Shown here piece after piece: positions 1-6,100 of a DNA stretch of 13,349 nt. The stretch is from GCA-2688105 sp964499445 (lineage in GTDB: Bacteria; Chloroflexota; Dehalococcoidia; Dehalococcoidales; GCA-2688105). The stretch is from assembly GCA_964499445.1 (NCBI GenBank), contig CAZCLE010000031.1, positions 1-13,349 of the forward strand, in the 5' to 3' direction. Within the stretch, counting starts at the first letter, position 1; every line of letters begins with the position of its first letter. The notes under the pieces were generated by a model. The model was not told where the DNA came from and made no database searches. It saw nothing but the letters and a program-made list of their open reading frames with translations. Both the position numbers and the translations under genes were made by a program.

Positions 1-55
1 TTAGAGCGCTGCGTTGACATCGCAGAGGTCACTGGTTCAAATCCAGTATCGCCCA
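1..55 (+). tRNA. tRNA-Val (anticodon GAC), 5' end cut off by the window
   Basis: The 3' two thirds of a tRNA are present. The end of the D arm (GAGC, 4-7) is followed by a perfect 5-bp anticodon stem (CTGCG 9-13 with CGCAG 21-25). The 7-nt loop TTGACAT (14-20) has anticodon GAC at 16-18. A 5-nt variable region (26-30) precedes a perfect T stem (ACTGG 31-35, CCAGT 43-47) with loop TTCAAAT. The acceptor 3' strand ATCGCCC is at 48-54 and discriminator A at 55. CCA is not encoded. GAC reads the valine codon GUC (and GUU). The 5' acceptor and most of the D arm lie outside the window. The AT-rich genes that follow suggest the gene may serve as an integration site. Confidence 0.93.
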
Positions 56-60
56 TTGTT
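47..60 (+). repeat. att-like direct repeat, left copy (tRNA 3' end)
   Basis: TATCGCCCATTGTT at the tRNA-Val 3' end matches TACCGCCCATTATT at 968-981 in 12 of 14 positions, with an uninterrupted 8-base core CGCCCATT (50-57 and 971-978). Integrative elements that use tRNA 3' ends leave such repeats at their two borders. The core is shorter than usual and no integrase is visible, so this is a tentative reading. Confidence 0.3.
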
Positions 61-65
61 TAGAC

Positions 66-254
66 TCAATTTTGCTGTTCGATACCACACCTTTCACAAA
101 ACTCTCTTAGAATAAGATATAGTGGCGGTCTCATATCAACTCTCTCTTTGTAGTAGGACTCTCCCACTTCAATGCACTTACCACACTGATGGCATTCATG
201 CTGAATTTTAGCCTTTAGCTTTGTAAGATACTTTGCTTTCTCATACTTAGTCAT
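66..254 (-). CDS. Small zinc-knuckle protein, function unknown
   Basis: The product has 62 residues. A basic N-terminal helix-like stretch (1-19) is followed by C21-x2-C24-x2-C27, then a conserved-looking GESYYKE segment and a second pair C53-x2-C56. Two CxxC pairs about 30 residues apart fit a small zinc ribbon; C27 is extra. Proteins of this kind are common in phages, plasmids and archaea and usually have no assigned role. The start is ATG at 254, with AAGGAG 11 bases upstream, a slightly long spacing. It lies 53 bp downstream of the ribbon-helix-helix gene on the same strand and is probably co-transcribed with it from the promoter at 806-834. The 14-bp palindrome at 275-288 sits between them. 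It could be a minor nucleic-acid-binding or toxin-antitoxin-like accessory protein, but nothing in the sequence fixes this. Confidence 0.6.
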   Translation of the reverse strand: MTKYEKAKYLTKLKAKIQHECHQCGKCIEVGESYYKERVDMRPPLYLILREFCERCGIEQQN

Positions 255-274
255 TTAATGCTTGACTCCTTACA

Positions 275-288
275 CCTTTCATGAAAGG
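275..288. repeat. 14-bp perfect palindrome between the two island genes
   Basis: CCTTTCATGAAAGG is self-complementary over its full length and has no loop. It lies in the 53-bp gap between the 154-residue and 62-residue minus-strand genes. As RNA it would form only a strained hairpin and no U tract follows, so a DNA-binding site is more likely than a terminator. It differs from the operator at 792-826. Confidence 0.4.
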
Positions 289-307
289 CCAATCGCAAAA
301 AGTATAT

Positions 308-772
308 CTACCTTTTGATTTCGCCAAATGTGCTTTCTATCACTCTGCTATGATAAGGAAACCGTTCAATAAGTAGTGTTCTAAACTCGTCCATGTTTGA
401 AGTCATTAGAAGTTCATCCACCTCGTATGCCTTTTTCCCTAGTTGTCTGCAGTACTTATCAATTACAGCTTGAGTGGTAATCTCTCTAAGGTCAGCTACT
501 GTATGTGTTGCTTCAACTCTGCTTAGCTCTTGGTTTTTCACTAAAATTATCATTTCGAGTATTTGAGCCAATGCATTAGGGACGCTTTCTGGGAATTGGG
601 GGAGGACTTTCCCTCCTTTGTTATCTTTGATTTCAACCTTGTCGCTTTTCAAAGGTAAAAACCGCCGAAGTACACTATTCGGTGTGTCTTTAAATGGTTC
701 AGCATGCTGTTTTAAGAAATTGTACACTTCTTCATCCACCTCAATTTGATACATTCTTATTGGACTCATCAT
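308..772 (-). CDS. Ribbon-helix-helix (SeqA N-domain-like) DNA-binding protein, likely autoregulator
   Basis: The protein has 154 residues. Residues 7-40 look like a ribbon-helix-helix fold: a short beta strand (MYQIEVDEEVY), a helix, a turn around DTPNS, and a second helix (VLRRFLPL). This resembles the N-terminal domain of SeqA and of plasmid or phage small repressors. Residues 40-60 are a charged linker. From about 64 on the protein is helical and unrecognised (NALAQILEMI, then AVIDKYCRQLG to the end). Two adjacent ATGs (772 and 769) follow GGAGGGGAG, an excellent Shine-Dalgarno sequence. The promoter just upstream is overlapped by a perfect 12-bp inverted repeat (792-826), as expected if the protein represses its own synthesis. 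The gene is AT-rich compared with the rest of the window and sits next to a tRNA, which fits an accessory element. I see no methylase or nuclease motif. The fold call rests on pattern only. Confidence 0.6.
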   Translation of the reverse strand: MMSPIRMYQIEVDEEVYNFLKQHAEPFKDTPNSVLRRFLPLKSDKVEIKDNKGGKVLPQFPESVPNALAQILEMIILVKNQELSRVEATHTVADLREITTQAVIDKYCRQLGKKAYEVDELLMTSNMDEFRTLLIERFPYHSRVIESTFGEIKR

Positions 773-791
773 TACTCCCCTCCATTAATTG

Positions 792-826
792 TAGTACTAT
801 TAGCAATATTAGCACTAATAGTACTA
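792..826. promoter_or_regulatory. Operator-like 12-bp inverted repeat over a promoter
   Basis: TAGTACTATTAG (792-803) is the exact reverse complement of CTAATAGTACTA (815-826); the spacer is 11 bp. Each arm contains the smaller palindrome TAGTACTA. The right arm lies wholly in the -35/-10 spacer of the minus-strand promoter (806-834), and the left arm lies just past the -10. A protein bound here would block RNA polymerase. The obvious candidate is the ribbon-helix-helix protein encoded directly downstream. Confidence 0.7.
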
Positions 827-834
827 TTTGTCAA
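806..834 (-). promoter_or_regulatory. Sigma70-type promoter for the RHH/zinc-knuckle gene pair
   Basis: Read on the minus strand: -35 TTGACA (829-834, consensus), exactly 17 bp of spacer, and -10 TAATAT (806-811). The predicted start near 799 leaves a leader of roughly 27 nt containing the strong ribosome-binding site GGAGGGGAG before ATG at 772. Confidence 0.65.
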
Positions 835-887
835 GTCCTTTTAAATCATACCTTTTAGATTCCCCAATGAAGTCTCTTATAATTGAA

Positions 888-983
888 GTGTATGGAATTA
901 GAGGAATTCGAACCTACTGGATTACCGAATAGTAAACGTTAGACTAAAAGTTCTGTCTATCGTCCTCTACCGCCCATTATTCC
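888..983 (-). other. tRNA-like or degenerate tRNA structure
   Basis: On the minus strand this stretch has a canonical T-loop/B-box string (GGTTCGAAT) near its 3' end. Possible closing stems are TAGAGGA with TCCTCTA (7 bp, perfect, about 71 nt apart) or the outer GGAAT/ATTCC. Internal hairpins are TAGAC/GTCTA and TTAC/GTAA. The T stem next to the TTCGAAT loop pairs badly and the loop of the central hairpin is 10 nt, so I cannot assign an anticodon. It may be a decayed phage-type tRNA, a tRNA mimic, or chance. It lies at the far edge of the AT-rich patch that starts at tRNA-Val. Confidence 0.25.
968..981 (+). repeat. att-like direct repeat, right copy
   Basis: TACCGCCCATTATT repeats the tRNA-Val 3' end (47-60) with two mismatches. 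Together the two copies would bracket about 920 bp holding the RHH and zinc-knuckle genes. This is what remains visible of a possible insertion; no integrase is inside it. Confidence 0.3.
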
Positions 984-1036
984 GTCTCTGAGGAAAGTAA
1001 TCCCGTACTCACCTGTGCTTCCTCTCTCTGAAGTCG

Positions 1037-1065
1037 TTGCCATTCTATTTTGTCTGTGGTATTCT
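1037..1065 (+). promoter_or_regulatory. Possible promoter of the DUF1616 gene
   Basis: -35 TTGCCA (1037-1042), a 17-bp spacer and -10 TATTCT (1060-1065, 4 of 6). The -35 is identical to those proposed for hdr, the rhomboid gene and the MFS gene. A leader of about 30 nt would precede the gene. The rest of 984-1100 holds no gene that I can see. Confidence 0.4.
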
Positions 1066-1100
1066 CTTATTCCAACGGGTTTATAACTAGACGATGAGGT

Positions 1101-1940
1101 GTGCCATTGAGAATTAAGATAGGGAACGGGCTTTTGCCCCTGAACCTGCTGGTTGTTCTGCTGATAGCATTAATTATCGTTTCGCCGTCCAGTATTTTGC
1201 GTATTGTTCTTGGACTTCCGTTGGTGCTTTTCTTCACCGGTTATACGCTCGGGCTAGTGCTTTTCCCTAAGAAGGAGAGGATAGATAGCATTGAGAGGGT
1301 AGCCCTCGGTTTTGGGGTGAGTCTTGCCGTGGTGCCGCTCATCGGGCTGATTCTCAATTATAGCCCGTGGGGGATAACGGTGGAGTCTATGCTGTATTCC
1401 GTTGCCTCTTTCATATTTGTTATGTCCATTATTGCCTGGGTGAGAAGAAAGAGATTGTCGGATGGGGAAAGGTTTGACATCGAATTTAGATTTAGCCTGC
1501 CGGGTTGGAGCGGGAGCACATGGGACAAGGTATTATCGGTAGTACTGGTTGTCGCCATACTGGGGGCGCTGGGAACTCTAGGTTATGCTATAGCTGCACC
1601 CAGGGTGGAGAGGTTCACCGAGTTTTATATTCTGGGAATAGAAGGGAAGGTTGGAGACTACCCTGAAGAGCTGGTGGTCGGGGAAGAAGGGAGGGTGAAC
1701 GTAGGCATTGTCAACCGTGAGCATGAGACAATGGGCTACCGGGTAGAGGTGATGGTAAATGGAGTGAAAAACACCGATGTGGGTCCGGTGGTACTTAGCC
1801 ATGAAGAGGAGTGGGAAGGGGAGGTGAGCTTTGTACCAGAGACGGCGGGTGAGAATCAAAAGGTGGAGTTTCTATTGTATAAACAGGGTCAAACCGAGGT
1901 TTGCCAATCACTTCTCCTGTGGATTGATGTAACAGAGTAA
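1101..1940 (+). CDS. DUF1616 family membrane protein
   Basis: The protein has 279 residues. The N-terminal half has four hydrophobic segments (about 12-28, 31-55, 66-86, 92-113). A short cytoplasmic-looking linker follows, then a fifth segment (143-166) and an extracytoplasmic C-terminal domain of about 110 residues (FTEFYILGIEGKVGDYPEEL onward). That domain reads as an immunoglobulin-like beta sandwich with VxVGIVNREHETMGYRVEV. This layout matches DUF1616 proteins of archaea and Chloroflexota, whose role is unknown; a part in the cell envelope or in surface glycosylation is a guess. The GTG at 1101 touches the GAGGT ribosome-binding site. TTG at 1107, five bases beyond GAGGTG, is a better-spaced start and would remove two residues. 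Directly behind the stop lies a response-regulator fragment (1933-2031). Confidence 0.8.
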   Translation: MPLRIKIGNGLLPLNLLVVLLIALIIVSPSSILRIVLGLPLVLFFTGYTLGLVLFPKKERIDSIERVALGFGVSLAVVPLIGLILNYSPWGITVESMLYSVASFIFVMSIIAWVRRKRLSDGERFDIEFRFSLPGWSGSTWDKVLSVVLVVAILGALGTLGYAIAAPRVERFTEFYILGIEGKVGDYPEELVVGEEGRVNVGIVNREHETMGYRVEVMVNGVKNTDVGPVVLSHEEEWEGEVSFVPETAGENQKVEFLLYKQGQTEVCQSLLLWIDVTE

Positions 1941-2031
1941 GGAACTGGAAGCCGACCCAGAAAACCCAGAGTATATCATCATTATTCCTGGCGTGGGCTA
2001 TCAGTTTAAAGCTACAGTAAAACGCAAATAG
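1933..2031 (+). pseudogene. C-terminal remnant of an OmpR/PhoB-type response regulator
   Basis: In the frame that ends at TAG 2029-2031 the sequence reads KELEADPENPEYIII, then IPGVGYQFKATVKRK. This is the end of a winged-helix response-regulator DNA-binding domain, where the family reads roughly KLE-DPENP-YI-TVRGVGY-F. Only about 32 codons remain. The same frame is closed by TAA at 1930-1932, and no receiver domain or recognition helix lies upstream. The fragment overlaps the last codons of the DUF1616 gene by a few bases, so the deletion end point lies inside or at the end of that gene. The real terminator at 2056 may have belonged to the lost regulator gene. It has no start codon and no function is expected. 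Confidence 0.75.
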
Positions 2032-2055
2032 CTCATAGCCAGTAAAGCCATCAGT

Positions 2056-2087
2056 AAGGGCGCCCTTTTTCGGGCGCCCTTTTTATT
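2056..2087 (+). terminator. Strong intrinsic terminator
   Basis: A 10-bp GC-rich stem (AAGGGCGCCC 2056-2065 with GGGCGCCCTT 2072-2081), loop TTTTTC, then more T residues. Each arm is itself palindromic (GGGCGCCC). The hairpin also has a T run inside the loop, so it would work best on plus-strand transcripts, ending those that read through DUF1616 and the response-regulator remnant. Confidence 0.85.
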
Positions 2088-2092
2088 ACCCC

Positions 2093-2112
2093 CGGAATGT
2101 TACGGAATGTTT
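2093..2112 (+). repeat. Tandem 10-bp repeat
   Basis: CGGAATGTTA (2093-2102) is followed immediately by CGGAATGTTT (2103-2112). The pair lies just after the terminator and before the small secreted-peptide frame. Function unknown; it may be replication slippage. Confidence 0.5.
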
Positions 2113-2193
2113 ATAAGTCCCCCCTGGGTTTTTATGTTTTGTTTATCATTCTGGCTGTAGGCTGCAGAGCAGGAGAAAAGCAGGGGTCTAGCG

Positions 2194-2322
2194 ATGAGAA
2201 ACGAGCGATTCATAATAATCTTCACCCTCTTGGTCCTGGTTGTTTCCGGGCTCTTCCTGAGCAATTCTTCACCGGTGTACGCTGAACTGCTGATGACTAG
2301 CTTACTAAGCCATTTGGGGTGA
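2194..2322 (+). CDS. Short secreted peptide or truncated exported protein
   Basis: This small frame encodes 42 residues. It starts MRNERF, continues with a hydrophobic core (IIIFTLLVLVVSGLF) and has a plausible signal-peptidase I site (SSPVYA before E). Only about 12 residues (ELLMTSLLSHLG) remain after that site before TGA. AGGGG sits about nine bases before ATG. The leader is convincing as a signal peptide, yet the mature part is too short for a domain. Either the gene lost its body (consistent with the decayed regulator next to it) or it encodes a tiny secreted peptide. A different frame over the same DNA (from 2097) also begins with a lipoprotein-like leader ending in LAVGC, but it has no ribosome-binding site. 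Confidence 0.35.
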   Translation: MRNERFIIIFTLLVLVVSGLFLSNSSPVYAELLMTSLLSHLG

Positions 2323-2396
2323 GGGAACTGGTAGCTCGGGTCAGGGTCGTTTAACCAGAGCTTAAGGATGTCTAAACCAAAAAAGAAGGGAGACCA

Positions 2397-2636
2397 ATGG
2401 CAATGACCGACAGAACCTTAGACATATTTTTGATGGTGCTATTTGGTTTGGGAGGCTTAACGATATTGACACTGGCTTGGGTACAACCGATGCCCGCATC
2501 CGAAAGAATCCTGGCAACTATCATCGGCTCAATAGGACTTGTTTGGGTGTTCTTCAGGGCACTGTCATTGAAACTAATACCAGCTAAAACGCGCAACGGT
2601 CGAAGAGCAGCCTCTTTGAAAAGCTTCCCTGATTAA
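2397..2636 (+). CDS. Small two-helix membrane protein, unknown
   Basis: The protein has 79 residues with two predicted membrane spans (about 9-29 and 37-57). The turn between them is short (PMPASER), and a basic C-terminal tail (KTRNGRRAASLKS) should lie in the cytoplasm. AAGGGAG precedes two possible starts, ATG 2397 and ATG 2403; the second has the better spacing. A 12-codon frame (2368-2406, MSKPKKKGDQWQ) with its own TAAGG site ends at a TGA overlapping the second ATG, which would allow translational coupling. I do not recognise a family. A hairpin at 2638-2661 follows the gene. Confidence 0.6.
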   Translation: MAMTDRTLDIFLMVLFGLGGLTILTLAWVQPMPASERILATIIGSIGLVWVFFRALSLKLIPAKTRNGRRAASLKSFPD

Positions 2637-2637
2637 A

Positions 2638-2668
2638 AGTCAGAGTACCCATTCTCTGACTAGTCTTT
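2638..2668 (+). terminator. Weak intrinsic terminator after the two-helix protein
   Basis: AGTCAGAG (2638-2645) pairs perfectly with CTCTGACT (2654-2661) across an 8-nt loop. It is followed by AGTCTTT, a short and imperfect T run. It begins two bases after the stop codon at 2636. Confidence 0.45.
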
Positions 2669-2692
2669 CACCTATAGTGATGAAATGGGGTA

Positions 2693-2722
2693 TTGTCAAT
2701 CACCGCTATTCTATGACATAAT
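2693..2722 (+). promoter_or_regulatory. Promoter of the KKEEAP-repeat membrane protein
   Basis: -35 TTGTCA (2693-2698, 5 of 6), 18 bp, -10 CATAAT (2717-2722, 5 of 6). The gene starts at 2752 after a leader of about 23 nt. ATCACCGC (2699-2706) in the spacer is the exact reverse complement of GCGGTGAT (2741-2748) next to the start codon. This 8-bp inverted repeat could be an operator or chance. Confidence 0.6.
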
Positions 2723-2751
2723 GGTAATCAAGATAACCTGGCGGTGATGAG

Positions 2752-3006
2752 ATGGGATTTTGGCCGACGAGAAGCAAAGACAAGCTTTATAAACAGTGGT
2801 CAGAGTATAGCGGTCTCCCTCCTGAGGCTATCCCTAAAAAGGAGGAGGCTCCTAAAAAGGAAGAGGCTCCTAAAAAGGAGGTAGCTAAGGAGACACCGGT
2901 GAGGGAGGGGGGAGGTGGACAACGCCTTTATATCCTGTATATATTGCTTGGGGTAGCTATTCTGATGTTGTGTGCCGGGGTAATTATTCTCCTTATGAAG
3001 GTCTAG
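2752..3006 (+). CDS. Small tail-anchored protein with KKEEAP repeats
   Basis: The protein has 84 residues. Residues 1-27 form a conserved-looking head (MGFWPTRSKDKLYKQWSEYS, then GLPPEAIP). Residues 28-45 are three tandem six-residue units (PKKEEA, PKKEEA, PKKEVA), encoded by 18-bp repeats at 2833-2886. A glycine-rich hinge (GGGG) leads to one membrane span (about 60-81) and then LMKV. The topology suggests a cytoplasmic head on a flexible charged stalk, anchored by the C-terminal helix. GGTGATGAG abuts the ATG. The gene has its own promoter (2693-2722) and runs convergent to hdrA. I do not recognise a named family; a scaffold or adaptor role at the membrane is only a guess. Confidence 0.65.
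   Translation: MGFWPTRSKDKLYKQWSEYSGLPPEAIPKKEEAPKKEEAPKKEVAKETPVREGGGGQRLYILYILLGVAILMLCAGVIILLMKV
2833..2886 (+). repeat. Three tandem 18-bp coding repeats
   Basis: Three copies start at 2833, 2851 and 2869, each beginning CCTAAAAAGGA and encoding PKKE(E/V)A. The copies differ at single positions (AGG/AAG, and GTA in the last), so the array has begun to diverge. Confidence 0.85.
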
Positions 3007-3116
3007 CTGAATATCAAGTCCAGGACCGACAAATTAACTCTATCTTATCCCCAGACATTCACTAACTGACTGAGCCAGCTTTATTTCCGTTATTACTCTA
3101 TAGCAATGGGACTATG

Positions 3117-6100
3117 TCATACTAATATACCCTCAATCTCAGCCATGATTTCTTCAGTAGTGAAATGCTTGCCAGTATTAGCCCCACTGGGGCAAGCGGC
3201 CACACAGGCTCCGCATCCCTTACACAGAGCTTCATTAACCCAACACACCTTTTTCTCCTCGTCAAAGGAGATAGCCTTGTAGGGGCAAAGACTCTCACAT
3301 ATCCTGCAGCCAGAGCAAAGCTCTTCATCGATATGAGCGATGGCAGCTTCAATCTCTATGGTGCCAGCGCTAATCATGGCTAGAACTCGGGCAGCAGCTG
3401 CCGCTGCCTGAGCCACCGTGGCCGGAATATCCTTGGGAGACTGGCAGCAACCGACGACGAAGACACCGTCAGTCATTGTTGCCACCGGGTCAAGCTTGGG
3501 GTGTCTCTCCAGGAAGAAGCCATCGGCGCTTAGGCTCAGGGAGAACTGCCGGGCAACTTCAGCTGCGTCCGCCTTTGGTTCAAGACCTGTGCTCAGTATC
3601 ACCATGTCCACCGGGACTTGGCGTTGGATATTGGCTAAGGTATCTTCAACATGGACAATCAGTTTACCATCCTGCGGAATAATATCGCTGGGACGACCCC
3701 GAATAAAGTTGGTTCCTTCATCCAGGACTCGGTTATAGAACTCCTCGTAAGCCTTGCCCGCCGCCCTGATGTCGATATAGAATTCATAGACTTTAGCTCC
3801 GGGAACGTGCTCTCTTATCAAGTGGCTGAATTTCATGGAGTACATACAGCACACCTGGGAGCAATATTCGTGATAATTTTTGTCACGGCTGCCTACACAG
3901 TGAATAATGCCCACCGTCTTCGGCTCTGAGCCGTCCTTCAATAGAACATGACCGTCAGTAGGCCCTGAGGCGTTAATTATCCGCTCAAACTCAAGACTGG
4001 TAAGAACGTTATCAAGTCGTCCATAGCCATACTGGTAAATTGGAGTGGGGTCAAAACTGTCGTAACCAGTGGCTATGATTATGTTACCAACATCTACCTC
4101 GACAATCTCCTCCGTCATCTCGTGATTAATTGCCTCAGCTTGGCAAGCCTTAATACACTCCATGCACTCTGAGCAGGCACCACAGTTCAAACAGCGTTTG
4201 GCTTCTTCAATAGCCGTTTTTTCGTCAAAGCCTAGCTCAACCTCGGCAAAACCCTGGCGTTTCTCTGGTTCAAGTATTGGCATGGCTGCCCTTGCCTTTA
4301 TCTCCACCCCCTCCTTTGATACCTCTTTTACCCTTTCCAGAGGGGCTGGTCTTCCCTCTTTTAGGTCTCCTCCGCTAAGGTAGAGGTCGATGGAGATGGC
4401 AGATTCCTTTCCGGCCGCAACCGAGGCAATAACATCAGACGGACCAGAAACCACATCACCGCCAGCAAAAACACCTTCAATGTTGGTTTGCATGGTAACC
4501 GGGTCAACAGAGAGAGTCTCCCAGCTGGTATATTCAAGCTCCTTGGGCAGCATTGTCTTATCCACCGCTTGACCAATGGACATGATTACCGTATCAATAT
4601 CCATATTGAATTCCGAGCCTTTAATTGGTATCGGACGTCGGCGACCACTGGCATCAGGCTCACCTAGCTCCATCCGGATACATTGGATACCAGTTACTCG
4701 GTCATCTTGGGTCAGGACTTTAACCGGTGCCATCAGGATATTGAGCTTAATTCCTTCCTGCTCGGCTTCATCAACCTCGCTCTTCTCGGCTGGCATTTCG
4801 GCTCGGGAACGGCGGTAGATAAGCGAGACCTCTTTGGTTCCCAGGCGGTGGGCTACTTTGGCGGCATCTATGGCAGCATTGCCACCACCGATAACTGCCA
4901 CTCGGTCACCAAGGTCAACCGTTTTCCCTGAACTTACCTGCTTCAGGAAGTTGAGGGCGTGGATTACTCCCTTGGCGTCTTCATTGGGAATACCCATCTT
5001 CTGGCTTATCCCGGCACCGGTACCGAGGAATACCGCTTTATAGCCTTGATTAAAGATATTCTCCAGGTTTTCTGCCGGGGTATTTGTTTTTATCTCTACT
5101 CCGAGCTCTTCGACATAGCTGATTTCATTATCCAATATCTTCTTGGGTAACCGGTGTTCCGGGATACCATAGCGCAATAGACCACCGGCTTGGGGGGCGG
5201 CTTCAAATACAGTAACCGGGTATCCCTGTCTAACCAGGTCGTAGGCACAAGCCAAGCCTGCCGGTCCGGAGCCGATAATGGCTACTTTGCCTTCCTTTGT
5301 CTTTTCGACGGGAGTTGCCTTTTCTCTGCCCACTCTCATCTCGTAGTCAGCCATGAAGCGTTTTAGAGAGCGAATGGACACCGGCTCATCAACCTGCCCT
5401 CGTTCACACTCCTTCTCACAGGGGTGAGTGCAAACTCGCCCACAGACCCCGGCAAAGGGCATAGTTTTCCTCAGCACTTCAAGCGCTTCCTTGAACTTGC
5501 CCTGGGAGATAAGGGCTACATAGCCTTGGGCATTGACCCCAGCGGGACAGGCAACCCGACACGGTGGGTAGCCTCGTTTATCAATAACGAACTTATTGGG
5601 GACAGCCTGAGGGAAAGGTCTATATATCGCCTTCCTCCGGCTTAATTTGATGTCATACTCATTAGGCATTTCAACTGGACACGCCTGTTCACAGTCAGCA
5701 CAAGCGGTGCATTTGTCAATATCTATATATCTGGGCTTCTTTCTGATTTTAACCGTGAAATTGCCGATATAGCCAGCAACCTCCTCTACTTCACTATAGC
5801 TCATCAGCTCAATATGGGGATGTGAGCCTACCTGGCTCATCTTGGGAGTAAGAATACAAGCCGAGCAGTCCAGAGTGGGGAAGGTCTTATCTAGCTGGCT
5901 CATATGCCCGCCAATGCTGGGCTCCCTTTCCACCAGATAGACGGTGTGTTTGGAGTCGGCAATCTCCAGAGCCGCCTGAATGCCAGCGATGCCTCCCCCC
6001 ACTACCAGGGTATTGGGGTTGATGGAAACCTCTCTGCTCTCCAGGGGTTCTTGATAGTAAACACGCCTTACCGCAGCGCTTACCAACGCCTTGGCTTTCT

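Noticed and set aside
937..945. Integron attC-like core GTTAGAC
   Set aside because: It fits GTTRRRY, but no matching RYYYAAC partner lies upstream, and there is no cassette layout or integrase.
2097..2285. 62-codon lipoprotein frame as a real gene
   Set aside because: No ribosome-binding site, and beyond the leader the sequence is not protein-like; the overlapping frame at 2194 has the better start.
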